NCBI GenBank assembly: GCA_030038035.1
Contig: JASHPP010000238.1
Coordinates: 1-10,186 of the forward strand
Reading direction: 5' to 3'
DNA from: Trebonia sp.
Lineage (GTDB): Bacteria; Actinomycetota; Actinomycetes; Streptosporangiales; Streptosporangiaceae
Length of the DNA stretch: 10,186 nucleotides
The notes under the pieces were generated by a model. That model worked only from the letters and a program-made list of their open reading frames with translations. It was not told where the DNA came from and searched no databases. Made by a program: the position numbers and the translations under genes. Of this stretch, positions 1 through 6,454 are shown piece after piece. Position 1 is the first letter of the stretch, and every line of letters begins with the position of its first letter.

Positions 1-1
1 C

Positions 2-634
2 ACCTGGCGGCTGATCGTCACCGACGACGAAGGCCGCGCTATCGCGATCACCACCCTGCGCACCCGACGAAGTGCCGGGGCCGGGCCTCCGGGTCTGGTC
101 AGCGAGGTCACCGTCACCATCGCGCGGAGCCTGGCGGCCGCCCTCGGCAGCGACGGGCAGGCGGCAGGCTGGATCGCCGGGGCACTAGAGCGGATGAGCC
201 TGGGCGAGGACCGCGCGAACTTCGGGAAACTGGCGGACCTGCTGGCCAGGGCGGTCCCGGCCGCGAACCTGGCCGCCGCCGAGGCGGCGGCCAGGGCGGC
301 GGCGGACACGACGGCCGGGGGCTGCGCCCACGCGATGGAAGTGCCCGGCTACCGGGTCCCCGACCGGCTCCGCCGCTGGCTGAACACCCGGGACCGAACC
401 TGCCGCAACCCCGTCTGCCGCCAGCCGGCCACGCGCTGCGACCAGGACCATACCATTGCCTACGATCGCGGCGGACGGACGTGTTCGTGCGATCTCGGCG
501 CGCTCTGCCGGGCGCACCACCAGCTGAAGCAGCTGCCGGGCTGGCAGCTGACCCAGGATGCCCAGGGCTACTTCACCTGGCGAACGCCGGCCGGGCTGAC
601 CTACCGCAAGGAGCCACACCGCTACCTGGTCTGA
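2..634 (+). CDS. DUF222/13E12-type HNH endonuclease-like protein (5' end outside window)
   Basis: The frame is open from base 2 to a TGA at 632-634, giving about 210 C-terminal residues; the true start lies upstream, and the ATG at 194 is internal. Visible residues 1-60 resemble the end of the DUF222 region (a TWRLIVTDD stretch, then PGLVSEVTVTI). An HNH/zinc core follows at about 134-173: CRNPVC, then CDQDH, a GG pair, CSCDLGALC and a closing HH. This C-x4-C ... D-x2-H ... C-x-C-x5-C-x2-HH arrangement is typical of the large actinobacterial family that includes the mycobacterial REP13E12 proteins. Members are predicted metal-dependent nucleases, but their biological role is largely unknown. 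The core residues look intact, so there is no sign of decay in the visible part. It converges on the 85-residue gene with a 12-base gap. The family assignment is secure; DNA cleavage is inferred. Confidence 0.88.
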   Translation, partial: TWRLIVTDDEGRAIAITTLRTRRSAGAGPPGLVSEVTVTIARSLAAALGSDGQAAGWIAGALERMSLGEDRANFGKLADLLARAVPAANLAAAEAAARAAADTTAGGCAHAMEVPGYRVPDRLRRWLNTRDRTCRNPVCRQPATRCDQDHTIAYDRGGRTCSCDLGALCRAHHQLKQLPGWQLTQDAQGYFTWRTPAGLTYRKEPHRYLV

Positions 635-646
635 GCGGTCGCTGGT

Positions 647-904
647 TCAGCTTTCCCCCGTAACAGTCCGCCGGATCCGCTCCACGATCTGGTTAGCCTC
701 GTCCTCGCTGATCTCGTATATCTGGTTGTCCATGTTCCCGCGCTCGTAGGAGTACAGCAGGGGGGTGTGCTCCCACGTCAAGTTGCGGGTGAATGCCTGA
801 TCCTCTTGCCCCTCATCGTCGTGAACGCGGCGAATGACGCCGCCAGGGCGATCCCGGCTACTGAACTCATTAACGATCGCGTAGTAGGCGATCTTCGTCG
901 GCAT
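647..904 (-). CDS. 85-residue conserved-type hypothetical protein
   Basis: The ATG at 904 follows an AGGAGG ribosome binding site (RBS) on the minus strand at about 6 bases, among the best RBSs in the window, and the gene stops with TGA at 647-649. Most codons end in G or C, whereas the overlapping frame of the upstream gene has a mixed third position, so this is the real frame across 778-904. The protein starts MPTKIAYYAIVNEFSSRDRP, has a central aromatic LTWEHTPLLYSYERG stretch and ends in an acidic/basic helix (DEANQIVERIRR). There is no signal peptide, membrane segment or metal motif, so it should be a small cytosolic protein. I recall similar small hypothetical proteins in actinomycetes but know no function. 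It directly follows the RelA/SpoT-like gene, so an antitoxin- or partner-like role is conceivable but unproven. Confidence 0.8.
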   Translation of the reverse strand: MPTKIAYYAIVNEFSSRDRPGGVIRRVHDDEGQEDQAFTRNLTWEHTPLLYSYERGNMDNQIYEISEDEANQIVERIRRTVTGES

Positions 905-1665
905 CGTGGCCTCCTACGGATAGTCCGTAGATCAGTGCGCCGCGTGGGGTGGGGACGTATGTGGAACCGGACTTCAAACAGCTGCCCGTTCTCAGGGATT
1001 AGCCACCGGCTGTTGATCCCCTTGTACTCCTGGCCGTTCCATGAGTTCCGAAGTTCGGCCAGTTCGAACCCAGCGGCCCTAATGCGCCCGACGTCGGCGT
1101 CCATTCCTTCGGTGTAGTGCTCCTCGACGTACTGGAAGGTGTACCTGATCGCATCCTTGACCGAAGCGAGCGCATCAGCCGCGCTGAGGTCCGCCTGGGC
1201 CTCCATTTGCCGGGCCACCTTCTCCATTATCCGGTCTTGGCCCTTGCAACGGTGATCGAGTCCGGCGAGCTGGCGCTGGAGTTCTCCGGCCTCGATACGG
1301 ACCGTGGCCGGCGTGGTAATGTTCTCCTCTATTTCGCGGAGCCGGCAGCATCCCTGCTCCACCGTATCGCGAGTCTCCCGGGTCGTCGGCGCCGTCGCGT
1401 CCTGCTTGTTTGCAGGCCACTTCTGCCCGTGGTCCGCCCGCTCTTGCTCGAACTTCGGTTTGGCCGCCTCCCACCGAGCGTACGCAGCGGCCGAACGATA
1501 CTCGGCTTCAACCGTTTCCCGATATCTGTCGTAGTGGGCGACGCGATCCGTGCTAACAGAAGACTCGGGCTCGAGGTCGTCCGCGTCGATTCGGTCCGCG
1601 CTGATGCCGTCCGAGCCCGTGGCCGCTAGGGGGGTATCGTCCGCGTCTAGACGGTTATTCTTCAT
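778..1665 (-). CDS. RelA/SpoT-fold-like protein, C-terminus probably lost
   Basis: The ATG at 1665 has only a weak GAGTGG upstream. The first 40 residues are acidic and low complexity, with an imperfect repeat (RLDADD, RIDADD). A charged helical region follows (about 45-160). Residues 168-236 read VKDAIRYTFQY, then GFELAELRNSW, YKGINSRW and GQLFEVRFH. The order D-x2-R, Y-K/R-G-I-N and E-V-x-F/I resembles the RelA/SpoT nucleotidyltransferase core; I infer a RelA/SpoT-like fold, not proven (p)ppGpp synthesis. Related proteins, as I recall them, continue after FEVQFHT with an SFEAK..TH.AYE tail. Here the frame instead runs into an Arg-rich stretch from residue 237 (below base 958) and then overlaps the next gene by 127 bases in another frame. 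The last ~59 residues are therefore probably non-native. It starts 31 bases after the GT39 stop. Local GC is clearly lower than in the flanks. Confidence 0.65.
   Translation of the reverse strand: MKNNRLDADDTPLAATGSDGISADRIDADDLEPESSVSTDRVAHYDRYRETVEAEYRSAAAYARWEAAKPKFEQERADHGQKWPANKQDATAPTTRETRDTVEQGCCRLREIEENITTPATVRIEAGELQRQLAGLDHRCKGQDRIMEKVARQMEAQADLSAADALASVKDAIRYTFQYVEEHYTEGMDADVGRIRAAGFELAELRNSWNGQEYKGINSRWLIPENGQLFEVRFHIRPHPTRRTDLRTIRRRPRCRRRSPTTRSLMSSVAGIALAASFAAFTTMRGKRIRHSPAT
914..930. repeat. perfect 7-bp inverted repeat at the 85-residue gene's RBS
   Basis: CTACGGA (914-920) and TCCGTAG (924-930) are exact reverse complements separated by TAG. On the minus strand the arm made from 914-920 ends where the AGGAGG ribosome binding site of the 85-residue gene begins, so a hairpin in the mRNA would abut or partly occlude it. 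It may be an operator, a translational hairpin, or the scar of a small rearrangement that removed the end of the upstream gene. Confidence 0.5.
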
Positions 1666-1696
1666 GAGCGACCACTCAATGCAGGTTCTCGTCGAG

Positions 1697-4117
1697 CTAC
1701 TTCTCCTGGGTGAGGTTGTAGACGGTGACGCCGCCGACCGTTTGCGCGGTGAAGTGTGCCGCCACCCACGAGGCGATCGCGGAGGAGCCGGGTCCGCCGC
1801 CGAAGCTTTCGGTGCCGCGGCCGACGTAGTAGTGGATCTCGTGCTCGGCCACCATCGCCTCGAACTGGGCCAGCGTCGGCGCGGGGTCGGTGCCGTTGAA
1901 GCCGCCGATCGCCATCACCGCGTCGCCGCCGGTCGCCAGCTCGATCGGGGCGGCCTCCTGGGAGCCCTCCGTGGCGGCGATCCACTTGTACTTCGACGCG
2001 TCCTGCTCAAGCAGCTTGATCAGGGTGCTGCTGACCTGCGTGTCACCGGAGAGGCCGCCGCCGGCCCCGGCGCCACCGCCGGTCCCGCCGAACCCGCCGC
2101 GCGCGCCACGGAAGCCGCCGCCGGGCACGCTTGAGCCGCCAGTGCCGGTGCCGCTGTTAGTGCCGCTGCCGGTGCCAGTCCCTGTGCCGGTGGAACCGCC
2201 GCCAGGGAACCCGCCGCCCGGGAACCCGCCGAACCCGGTGCCGGTGCCCGTGGAACTGCTGCCGCCCGTGGAACTGCCGCCTGGGAACCCGCCGAAGCCG
2301 CCTCCGCGGAAGCCGCCCCCGGGGAACCCGCCCCCGCCGGCGCCGCCCCCGGGCGCGCCGAACGCGCCCGTCTCCTGCGGCCCGGCGCTCGGGATCGACC
2401 CCGTGTGCGTGCTGTTCACCGTGTCGAGCGAGTACGCCGCGGGCCCGGCGAGCCCGGCGACCAGCGCCAGCCCGAGCGGCGCGAACGCGGCCCACGCCGC
2501 AGGCCGCCCCAGCCGTCCGGCCCGCGCGAACCCACGGCCCGCGCCGAACTCACCGCCCCCGCTGTACTCACCGCCCGCGCCGAACTCACCGCCTGCGCCG
2601 CGTACCCGGCGTGCGTACAGGCCCGCCACGGCAGGCACCGCGAACAGCGCCACCACCGACAGCGCGCCGGCGATTACGACGACCCACCGCAGCCACGGCA
2701 GCCACGCAGGCGTCCGATCGAGCAGCACGTACGACCAGATGGCGGTGACGATCACGGCGATCGCGGCGGTCACCCGCCCGGCCAGGCCGAGCCGCGCCTG
2801 CCATAGCGACGAGGCGCCGACCCCGACGAGCGCGCCGATCGCCGGGCCGAGGGCCACCATGTAGTAGGGGTGGATGATCCCCTCCATGTAGCTGAACACC
2901 AGGCCGGTCACCACGAGCCAGCCGCCCCAGATCGCGGCGAACCCGCGCATCCGGGACGTCGGGGAAGATGACCCGAGCACAGCCCCGCCAGCGGAAGTCG
3001 GCCCAGGCCGCGGCCGCCCGCCGACCCCGTCCGCCGCGCCCGGCGGCACCGAGCGGCGGGCAGAACGCCGCGACACCCACAGCAGCGCGCCCAGAGATAC
3101 CAGCGCGGCCGGGATCAGCCAGCTCACCTGCCCGCCGAACTCCGACTGGAACAGCCGGAAGATCCCGGTCACCCCGCCGAAGCTTGTCCCGGTCGGCGCG
3201 CCGCCCACGCTGCTGCTGTTGAACCCGATCGACCCGGTCTCGGTCCCGTCGAGCCGTCCGAGCCCGTTGTATCCCAAGGCGAGCTCGAGGATGTTGTTGT
3301 CCGTCGACCCGCCGAAGTAGGGCCTGTCGGCCGCCGGCGTGAGCTGGGCGATGGCCACCCACCAGCCGGCCCCGACCACGACGCTGAACCCCATCACCAC
3401 TATCTGCCACAGCCGCCGCCGCACCCGCGCCGGTCCCGCCCACAGGTAGGCGAGCCCGAACCCGGGCAGCACGAGGAACGCCTGCAGCATCTTCGCCAAG
3501 AACGCGAACCCGAGCACCAGGCCGGCGAGCACCAGCCACCGCGTCCTGTCGCGTTCCAGAGAGCGCTGCACGCAGTACGCGGACACGGTCATGAGCAGGA
3601 CGAGCAGCGAGTCCGGGTTGTTGAACCGGAAGATCAGCGCGGCCGCCGGCGTCAGCGCCAGCACGGCGCCGGCGATCAGCCCCGCCCCGGGGCCGAACCA
3701 GCGTTTGACCGCCGCGTAGAGCACGACCACGGACAGCACGCCCTCGAGCGCGTTCGGCACGAGCATCGACCAGGTGCTGAACCCGAAGATCCGCGCCGAT
3801 ATCTCCATCACCCACAGCGACGCGGGCGTCTTGTCCACGGTGATGAAGTTGGACGAGTCGAACGAGCCGAAGAAGAAGGCCTTCCAGCTCCGCGTCCCCG
3901 CCTGCACCGCGGCGGCGTAGAAGTCGTTCGCGTAGCCGTTGCGGCTGAGGTTCCACAGGTACAGCACCGCGGTGACCGCGAGCAGGCACCACAGGCCCGG
4001 CCGCGCCCACGACGGGTCACGCGACGGCCCGCGCCAGAACCGGTGCAGCAGCCCGCGAACGTCGAACCGGCCCGCCGGCCGCAGGGAAACCGGCACCGGG
4101 GCCGTAGTGGCGCTCAT
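1697..4117 (-). CDS. GT39-family (PMT_2/ArnT-like) membrane glycosyltransferase
   Basis: 806 residues. The protein has about a dozen predicted transmembrane segments (first at 42-56, last near 540-562). It carries the actinobacterial GT39 signature early on: NGYANDFYAAAV (60-71, acidic D65 in the first external loop), SWKAFFFGSFDSSNFITVDK (77-96), the LWVMEISARIFGFS stretch, and FNNPDSLL (165-172). Such enzymes transfer a sugar from a polyprenyl-phosphate carrier to an acceptor on the outer face of the membrane; donor and acceptor are unknown here. Residues 588-690 form a Gly/Ser/Thr linker leading to a soluble C-terminal domain (about 695-803) with LATGGDAVMAIGGFNGTDP, which I take to be extracytoplasmic. 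A second low-complexity stretch (GGEF/GGEY repeats) lies at 506-528. The ATG overlaps the TGA of the upstream glycosyltransferase as ATGA, so translation is probably coupled. Confidence 0.9.
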   Translation of the reverse strand: MSATTAPVPVSLRPAGRFDVRGLLHRFWRGPSRDPSWARPGLWCLLAVTAVLYLWNLSRNGYANDFYAAAVQAGTRSWKAFFFGSFDSSNFITVDKTPASLWVMEISARIFGFSTWSMLVPNALEGVLSVVVLYAAVKRWFGPGAGLIAGAVLALTPAAALIFRFNNPDSLLVLLMTVSAYCVQRSLERDRTRWLVLAGLVLGFAFLAKMLQAFLVLPGFGLAYLWAGPARVRRRLWQIVVMGFSVVVGAGWWVAIAQLTPAADRPYFGGSTDNNILELALGYNGLGRLDGTETGSIGFNSSSVGGAPTGTSFGGVTGIFRLFQSEFGGQVSWLIPAALVSLGALLWVSRRSARRSVPPGAADGVGGRPRPGPTSAGGAVLGSSSPTSRMRGFAAIWGGWLVVTGLVFSYMEGIIHPYYMVALGPAIGALVGVGASSLWQARLGLAGRVTAAIAVIVTAIWSYVLLDRTPAWLPWLRWVVVIAGALSVVALFAVPAVAGLYARRVRGAGGEFGAGGEYSGGGEFGAGRGFARAGRLGRPAAWAAFAPLGLALVAGLAGPAAYSLDTVNSTHTGSIPSAGPQETGAFGAPGGGAGGGGFPGGGFRGGGFGGFPGGSSTGGSSSTGTGTGFGGFPGGGFPGGGSTGTGTGTGSGTNSGTGTGGSSVPGGGFRGARGGFGGTGGGAGAGGGLSGDTQVSSTLIKLLEQDASKYKWIAATEGSQEAAPIELATGGDAVMAIGGFNGTDPAPTLAQFEAMVAEHEIHYYVGRGTESFGGGPGSSAIASWVAAHFTAQTVGGVTVYNLTQEK
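2048..2356 (-). repeat. glycine-rich low-complexity segment inside the GT39 gene
   Basis: This stretch encodes residues 588-690 of the GT39 protein: alternating PGGGF/RGGGF units, then STGTGTG-type runs. At DNA level the 11-mer GGGAACCCGCC occurs four times on the plus strand (2205-2215, 2220-2230, 2283-2293, 2322-2332). The repeats suggest expansion and contraction by slippage or recombination, and the exact length may vary between strains or be hard to assemble. Confidence 0.8.
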
Positions 4118-5448
4118 CGAGTGCTCCCAGGTGAGTCAGTGGCAGTTGAGGAGGCCGGGGCCGCCGCCGGCAAGGGCGCCGGCAAGGCCGAGTGCGCCGG
4201 AGAACCGAACACCCATCCCCGGTACAGCGCGAACCGCACCAGGGTGGCCACCAGGTTCGCCACCACGAGCACCGCGACCTCGGTGCCCCGTCCGGGTGCC
4301 GCGACCGTGGTGTGCAGCATCGCCAGCGCGCCGGCGGTCAGCGCCCACGAGGCGGCGAACGCGATCAGCCCGCGGAACTGATGCCTGGCCGCCCCGGCCC
4401 GGCCCCGCACCCCGAACGTCAGCCGCCGGTTCGCGGCGGTGTTCCCCACCGCGGTCAGCAACAGCGCGACGAAGTTCGCCGCCTGGGCGGTCACCAGGCC
4501 GCGCAGCAGCAGGTACAGCAGCACGTAGACGACCGTGCTCGCGATCCCGATCGCGATGAAGCGCGGCAGCTGCCAGGCCAGGGCGCGGGAGGAGCCGCAG
4601 GGAACGCCGGGCGGGCCAGGCGGCCGCAGCACCGGCACCCGCAGCGTCCCCCAGGCCAGCCCCCAGCCAACGCGGGCCATGCCGCGCAGGTCGCCGAGCG
4701 CGGTCGAGACGATGTCGACCCGCGAGTCCGCGTCGTCGATCCAGTCGACAGGCACCTCGTGGATGCGCAGCCCGGCGCGCTCGGCGAGCACGAGCAGCTC
4801 GGTGTCGAAAAACCAGCTGGTATCGCTGACCAGCGGCAGCAGGGCCCGCGCCGACGACGCGCGGATCGCCTTGAACCCGCACTGCGCGTCAGAGAACCGC
4901 ACCCCGAGCGCGGTCCGCAGCAGCAGGTTGTACGAACGCGATATCAGCTCGCGCTTCGCCCCGCGGACCACCCGCGAGCCGCGCGCCAGCCGCGACCCGA
5001 TGGCCACGTCGCTGTGCCCGGACAGCAGCGGCGCGACGAGCGGGAGCAGCGCGTTGAGGTCGGTCGACAGGTCCACGTCCATGTAGGCGAGGACCTCGGC
5101 GTCGCTGACCGACCAGATCGCGCGCAGCGCGCGCCCGCGCCCGGGCAGGTCGAGGTGCACGGCGCGCACCTCGCGGAACGTGTCTGCGAGCGAACGCGCG
5201 ACCGCCCAGGTCCCGTCGGTGGACCCGTTGTCCGCCACCGTGACCCGCGCCGTGGGCGGGAAGCTCTCCCGCAGGTACGCGACCAGCCGCCGGATGCCCG
5301 GCCCGAGGTCCCGCTCCTCGTTCCGCACCGGGACCACGATTTCCACCTGCGGCGCCGTGCCCGCCCGCGGCGCCGCCCCCACCCAGGGCAGCGCGCAAGG
5401 CGCCACCGCCGCCTGCGAAAGTTCGCTCATGCCGACGAGTGTGCACAC
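4114..5448 (-). CDS. polyprenol-phosphate glycosyltransferase (GT2, DPM1-like) fused to GtrA
   Basis: 444 residues. The N-terminal GT2 domain (about 34-250) has VEIVVPVRNEERDL (35-48), VADNGSTDGT (71-80), the metal-binding DVD in YMDVDLSTD (122-130) and SDAQCGFKAIR (186-196), the pattern of dolichyl/polyprenyl-phosphate sugar synthases. The C-terminal GtrA domain (about 293-416) has four hydrophobic segments and an NFVALLLTAVGNTAANRRLTF stretch with a closing R-G-W-V-F. The family role is to load a sugar from a nucleotide donor onto a polyprenyl phosphate; GtrA-type proteins are proposed to help flip that lipid. It therefore probably supplies substrate to the GT39 enzyme coupled behind it. 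The start is uncertain: GTG at 5448 has AGGTGAGG about 10 bases upstream, while ATG at 5430 (six codons shorter) has no clear RBS. The Ala/Pro/Ser-rich tail (418-444) looks disordered. Confidence 0.92.
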   Translation of the reverse strand: MCTLVGMSELSQAAVAPCALPWVGAAPRAGTAPQVEIVVPVRNEERDLGPGIRRLVAYLRESFPPTARVTVADNGSTDGTWAVARSLADTFREVRAVHLDLPGRGRALRAIWSVSDAEVLAYMDVDLSTDLNALLPLVAPLLSGHSDVAIGSRLARGSRVVRGAKRELISRSYNLLLRTALGVRFSDAQCGFKAIRASSARALLPLVSDTSWFFDTELLVLAERAGLRIHEVPVDWIDDADSRVDIVSTALGDLRGMARVGWGLAWGTLRVPVLRPPGPPGVPCGSSRALAWQLPRFIAIGIASTVVYVLLYLLLRGLVTAQAANFVALLLTAVGNTAANRRLTFGVRGRAGAARHQFRGLIAFAASWALTAGALAMLHTTVAAPGRGTEVAVLVVANLVATLVRFALYRGWVFGSPAHSALPAPLPAAAPASSTATDSPGSTR

Positions 5449-5568
5449 CGGGATTGAGCCTCACCTGCGCCATTTTTCTGGGTCTGCTATGACTCGATCC
5501 CAAAAGAACAAGAGCTTTTATCCCGAACGATCCCTGGCGCCTCCCCAAGCCGGCCCCGTTCGCGCATA
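5449..5568. promoter_or_regulatory. divergent intergenic region with AT-rich core and ATCCC repeats
   Basis: This 120-base gap separates the divergent GT2-GtrA and CmcJ-like genes and should hold both promoters. The core at about 5471-5520 is distinctly AT-richer than its surroundings. ATCCCAAAAG (5497-5506) and ATCCCGAACG (5520-5529) match at 8 of 10 positions, with starts 23 bases apart. A third ATCCC begins at 5530. AAAAG (5502-5506) and CTTTT (5515-5519) form a weak inverted pair. No consensus -35/-10 can be assigned with confidence on either strand. Confidence 0.45.
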
Positions 5569-6411
5569 GTGGAGGACATGGAGGCCGTGACCGCTACCCT
5601 CAACTACGTCGCGCCCGGTTCGAAGCGGAACCGGCTCTACGTGGCGCCCGGCTCGCACCTGAGCACCACCGAGTACGAGCCGCACGAGGTGCGGGTCGCC
5701 GACGGGCGCCCGTACCGCGCGGAGCTCAGCCTGGACCGGGCCGGGTTCACGCTGCTTGACCACCGCAGCGCGGTGACTGACTTCCGTGCGGCCGAAGAAG
5801 TCGGCCTGCTCTACCCCGGCGAGGCCGAGCGCCTGGTCGCGGAGGTGACCGGCGCCGACCACGTCGCCGCGGTCGGCTGGGTGCTGCGCAGCGCCGCCGA
5901 CGACCGCGGCGGAGCGCAACCGACCGCGTCCGACGTGCACGTCGACGTGCACCCCGACCGTGCCGCCGGCCGGCTGCGTGACTTCCACGACAGGCTGGGG
6001 CTGCCCGGCAGGGCGTTCCGGCGGGCCATCTTCAGCAGCCTGTGGCGCCCGTTCAGCCCGCCGCCCCAGGACTGGCCGCTGGCGCTGTGTGACTACCGCA
6101 GCACCGGCGACGGCGAGGGCGTGCCGAACCTGATGCTGGTCGTCGACGCGCTGCCCGACCCGGACACCGTGCCGGACGTCGTCCCCGACGCGGACGCCAG
6201 GCCGGCGGCGAGCGTGTTCGCCTACAACCCCGCGCACCGCTGGTGGTACTTCCCGCGCATGCACGCGGGCGAAGCGCTGCTGTTCAAGCTGCACGACAGC
6301 GACCACAGCGTCGCCTGGCGCGCCCCGCACACCGCGTTCCGCGACCCCAGCGTGACCGCCGGCCAGCCGCGGGAAAGCATCGAGATCCGCACCGTCGCGT
6401 TCTTCTACTAG
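5569..6411 (+). CDS. CmcJ/NvfI-like family putative oxidoreductase
   Basis: 280 residues from the GTG at 5569. Landmarks of the CmcJ/NvfI/AsaB-like family appear in order: TATLNYVAP (8-16), AGFTLLDHRSAVTDF (58-72), HVDVH (124-128), FSSLWRPFSPPPQDWPLALC (155-174), AYNPAHRWWYFPRM (218-231), ALLFKLHDSD (236-245) and PHTAFRDP then PRESIEIRT (253-275). H124, D126 and H254 could form an HxD...H metal site as in Fe/2-oxoglutarate enzymes; that is inference. Family members are mostly known from secondary metabolism (cephamycin CmcJ, fungal pathways), but no biosynthetic genes are visible here and the substrate is unknown. The start is uncertain: GTG 5569 has no upstream RBS, ATG 5578 sits only 2 bases after GGAGG, and GTG 5587 is about 11 bases after it and matches the usual family N-terminus best. 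Monocistronic by context. Confidence 0.82.
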   Translation: MEDMEAVTATLNYVAPGSKRNRLYVAPGSHLSTTEYEPHEVRVADGRPYRAELSLDRAGFTLLDHRSAVTDFRAAEEVGLLYPGEAERLVAEVTGADHVAAVGWVLRSAADDRGGAQPTASDVHVDVHPDRAAGRLRDFHDRLGLPGRAFRRAIFSSLWRPFSPPPQDWPLALCDYRSTGDGEGVPNLMLVVDALPDPDTVPDVVPDADARPAASVFAYNPAHRWWYFPRMHAGEALLFKLHDSDHSVAWRAPHTAFRDPSVTAGQPRESIEIRTVAFFY

Positions 6412-6431
6412 CTGCCGGCTGCCGGCTGCCG
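6411..6431. repeat. three tandem copies of GCTGCCG
   Basis: Three perfect 7-base units (6411-6417, 6418-6424, 6425-6431) begin on the last base of the CmcJ-like stop codon. This is a short tandem repeat in the gap between two convergent genes and may vary in copy number. Confidence 0.8.
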
Positions 6432-6439
6432 TCCGCAGC
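6425..6439. terminator. possible weak bidirectional hairpin between convergent genes
   Basis: GCTGC (6425-6429) and GCAGC (6435-6439) can pair around a 5-base loop in the 43-base gap between the converging CmcJ-like and RNase/FHA genes. There is no T-tract, so intrinsic termination is doubtful. Position is the main argument. Confidence 0.25.
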
Positions 6440-6454
6440 GGGGACCGCCGGGCG

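Noticed and set aside
2205..2332. Four copies of GGGAACCCGCC that could suggest a CRISPR-like array
   Set aside because: Units are only 11 bases, irregularly spaced and in frame within a glycine-rich protein tract, so this is coding low complexity.
1890..2864. Plus-strand proline-rich open frame (324 codons)
   Set aside because: It is the antisense reading of the glycine-rich tail of the GT39 gene (GGN codons read as Pro). No independent start signal or domain.
2586..4010. Minus-strand open frame (474 codons) shifted within the GT39 gene
   Set aside because: Arg/Ala-rich shadow of the GT39 coding frame, which has intact membrane segments and family motifs.
4192..5457. Long plus-strand open frame (421 codons) opposite the GT2-GtrA gene
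   Set aside because: Its product is Arg/Pro/His/Gln-rich low complexity with no motif, typical of antisense frames in high-GC DNA. The minus strand carries clear GT2 and GtrA motifs.
5518..6330. Minus-strand open frame (270 codons) opposite the CmcJ-like gene
   Set aside because: Val/Arg/Gln-rich with no recognisable domain. The plus strand shows the whole CmcJ/NvfI motif series.
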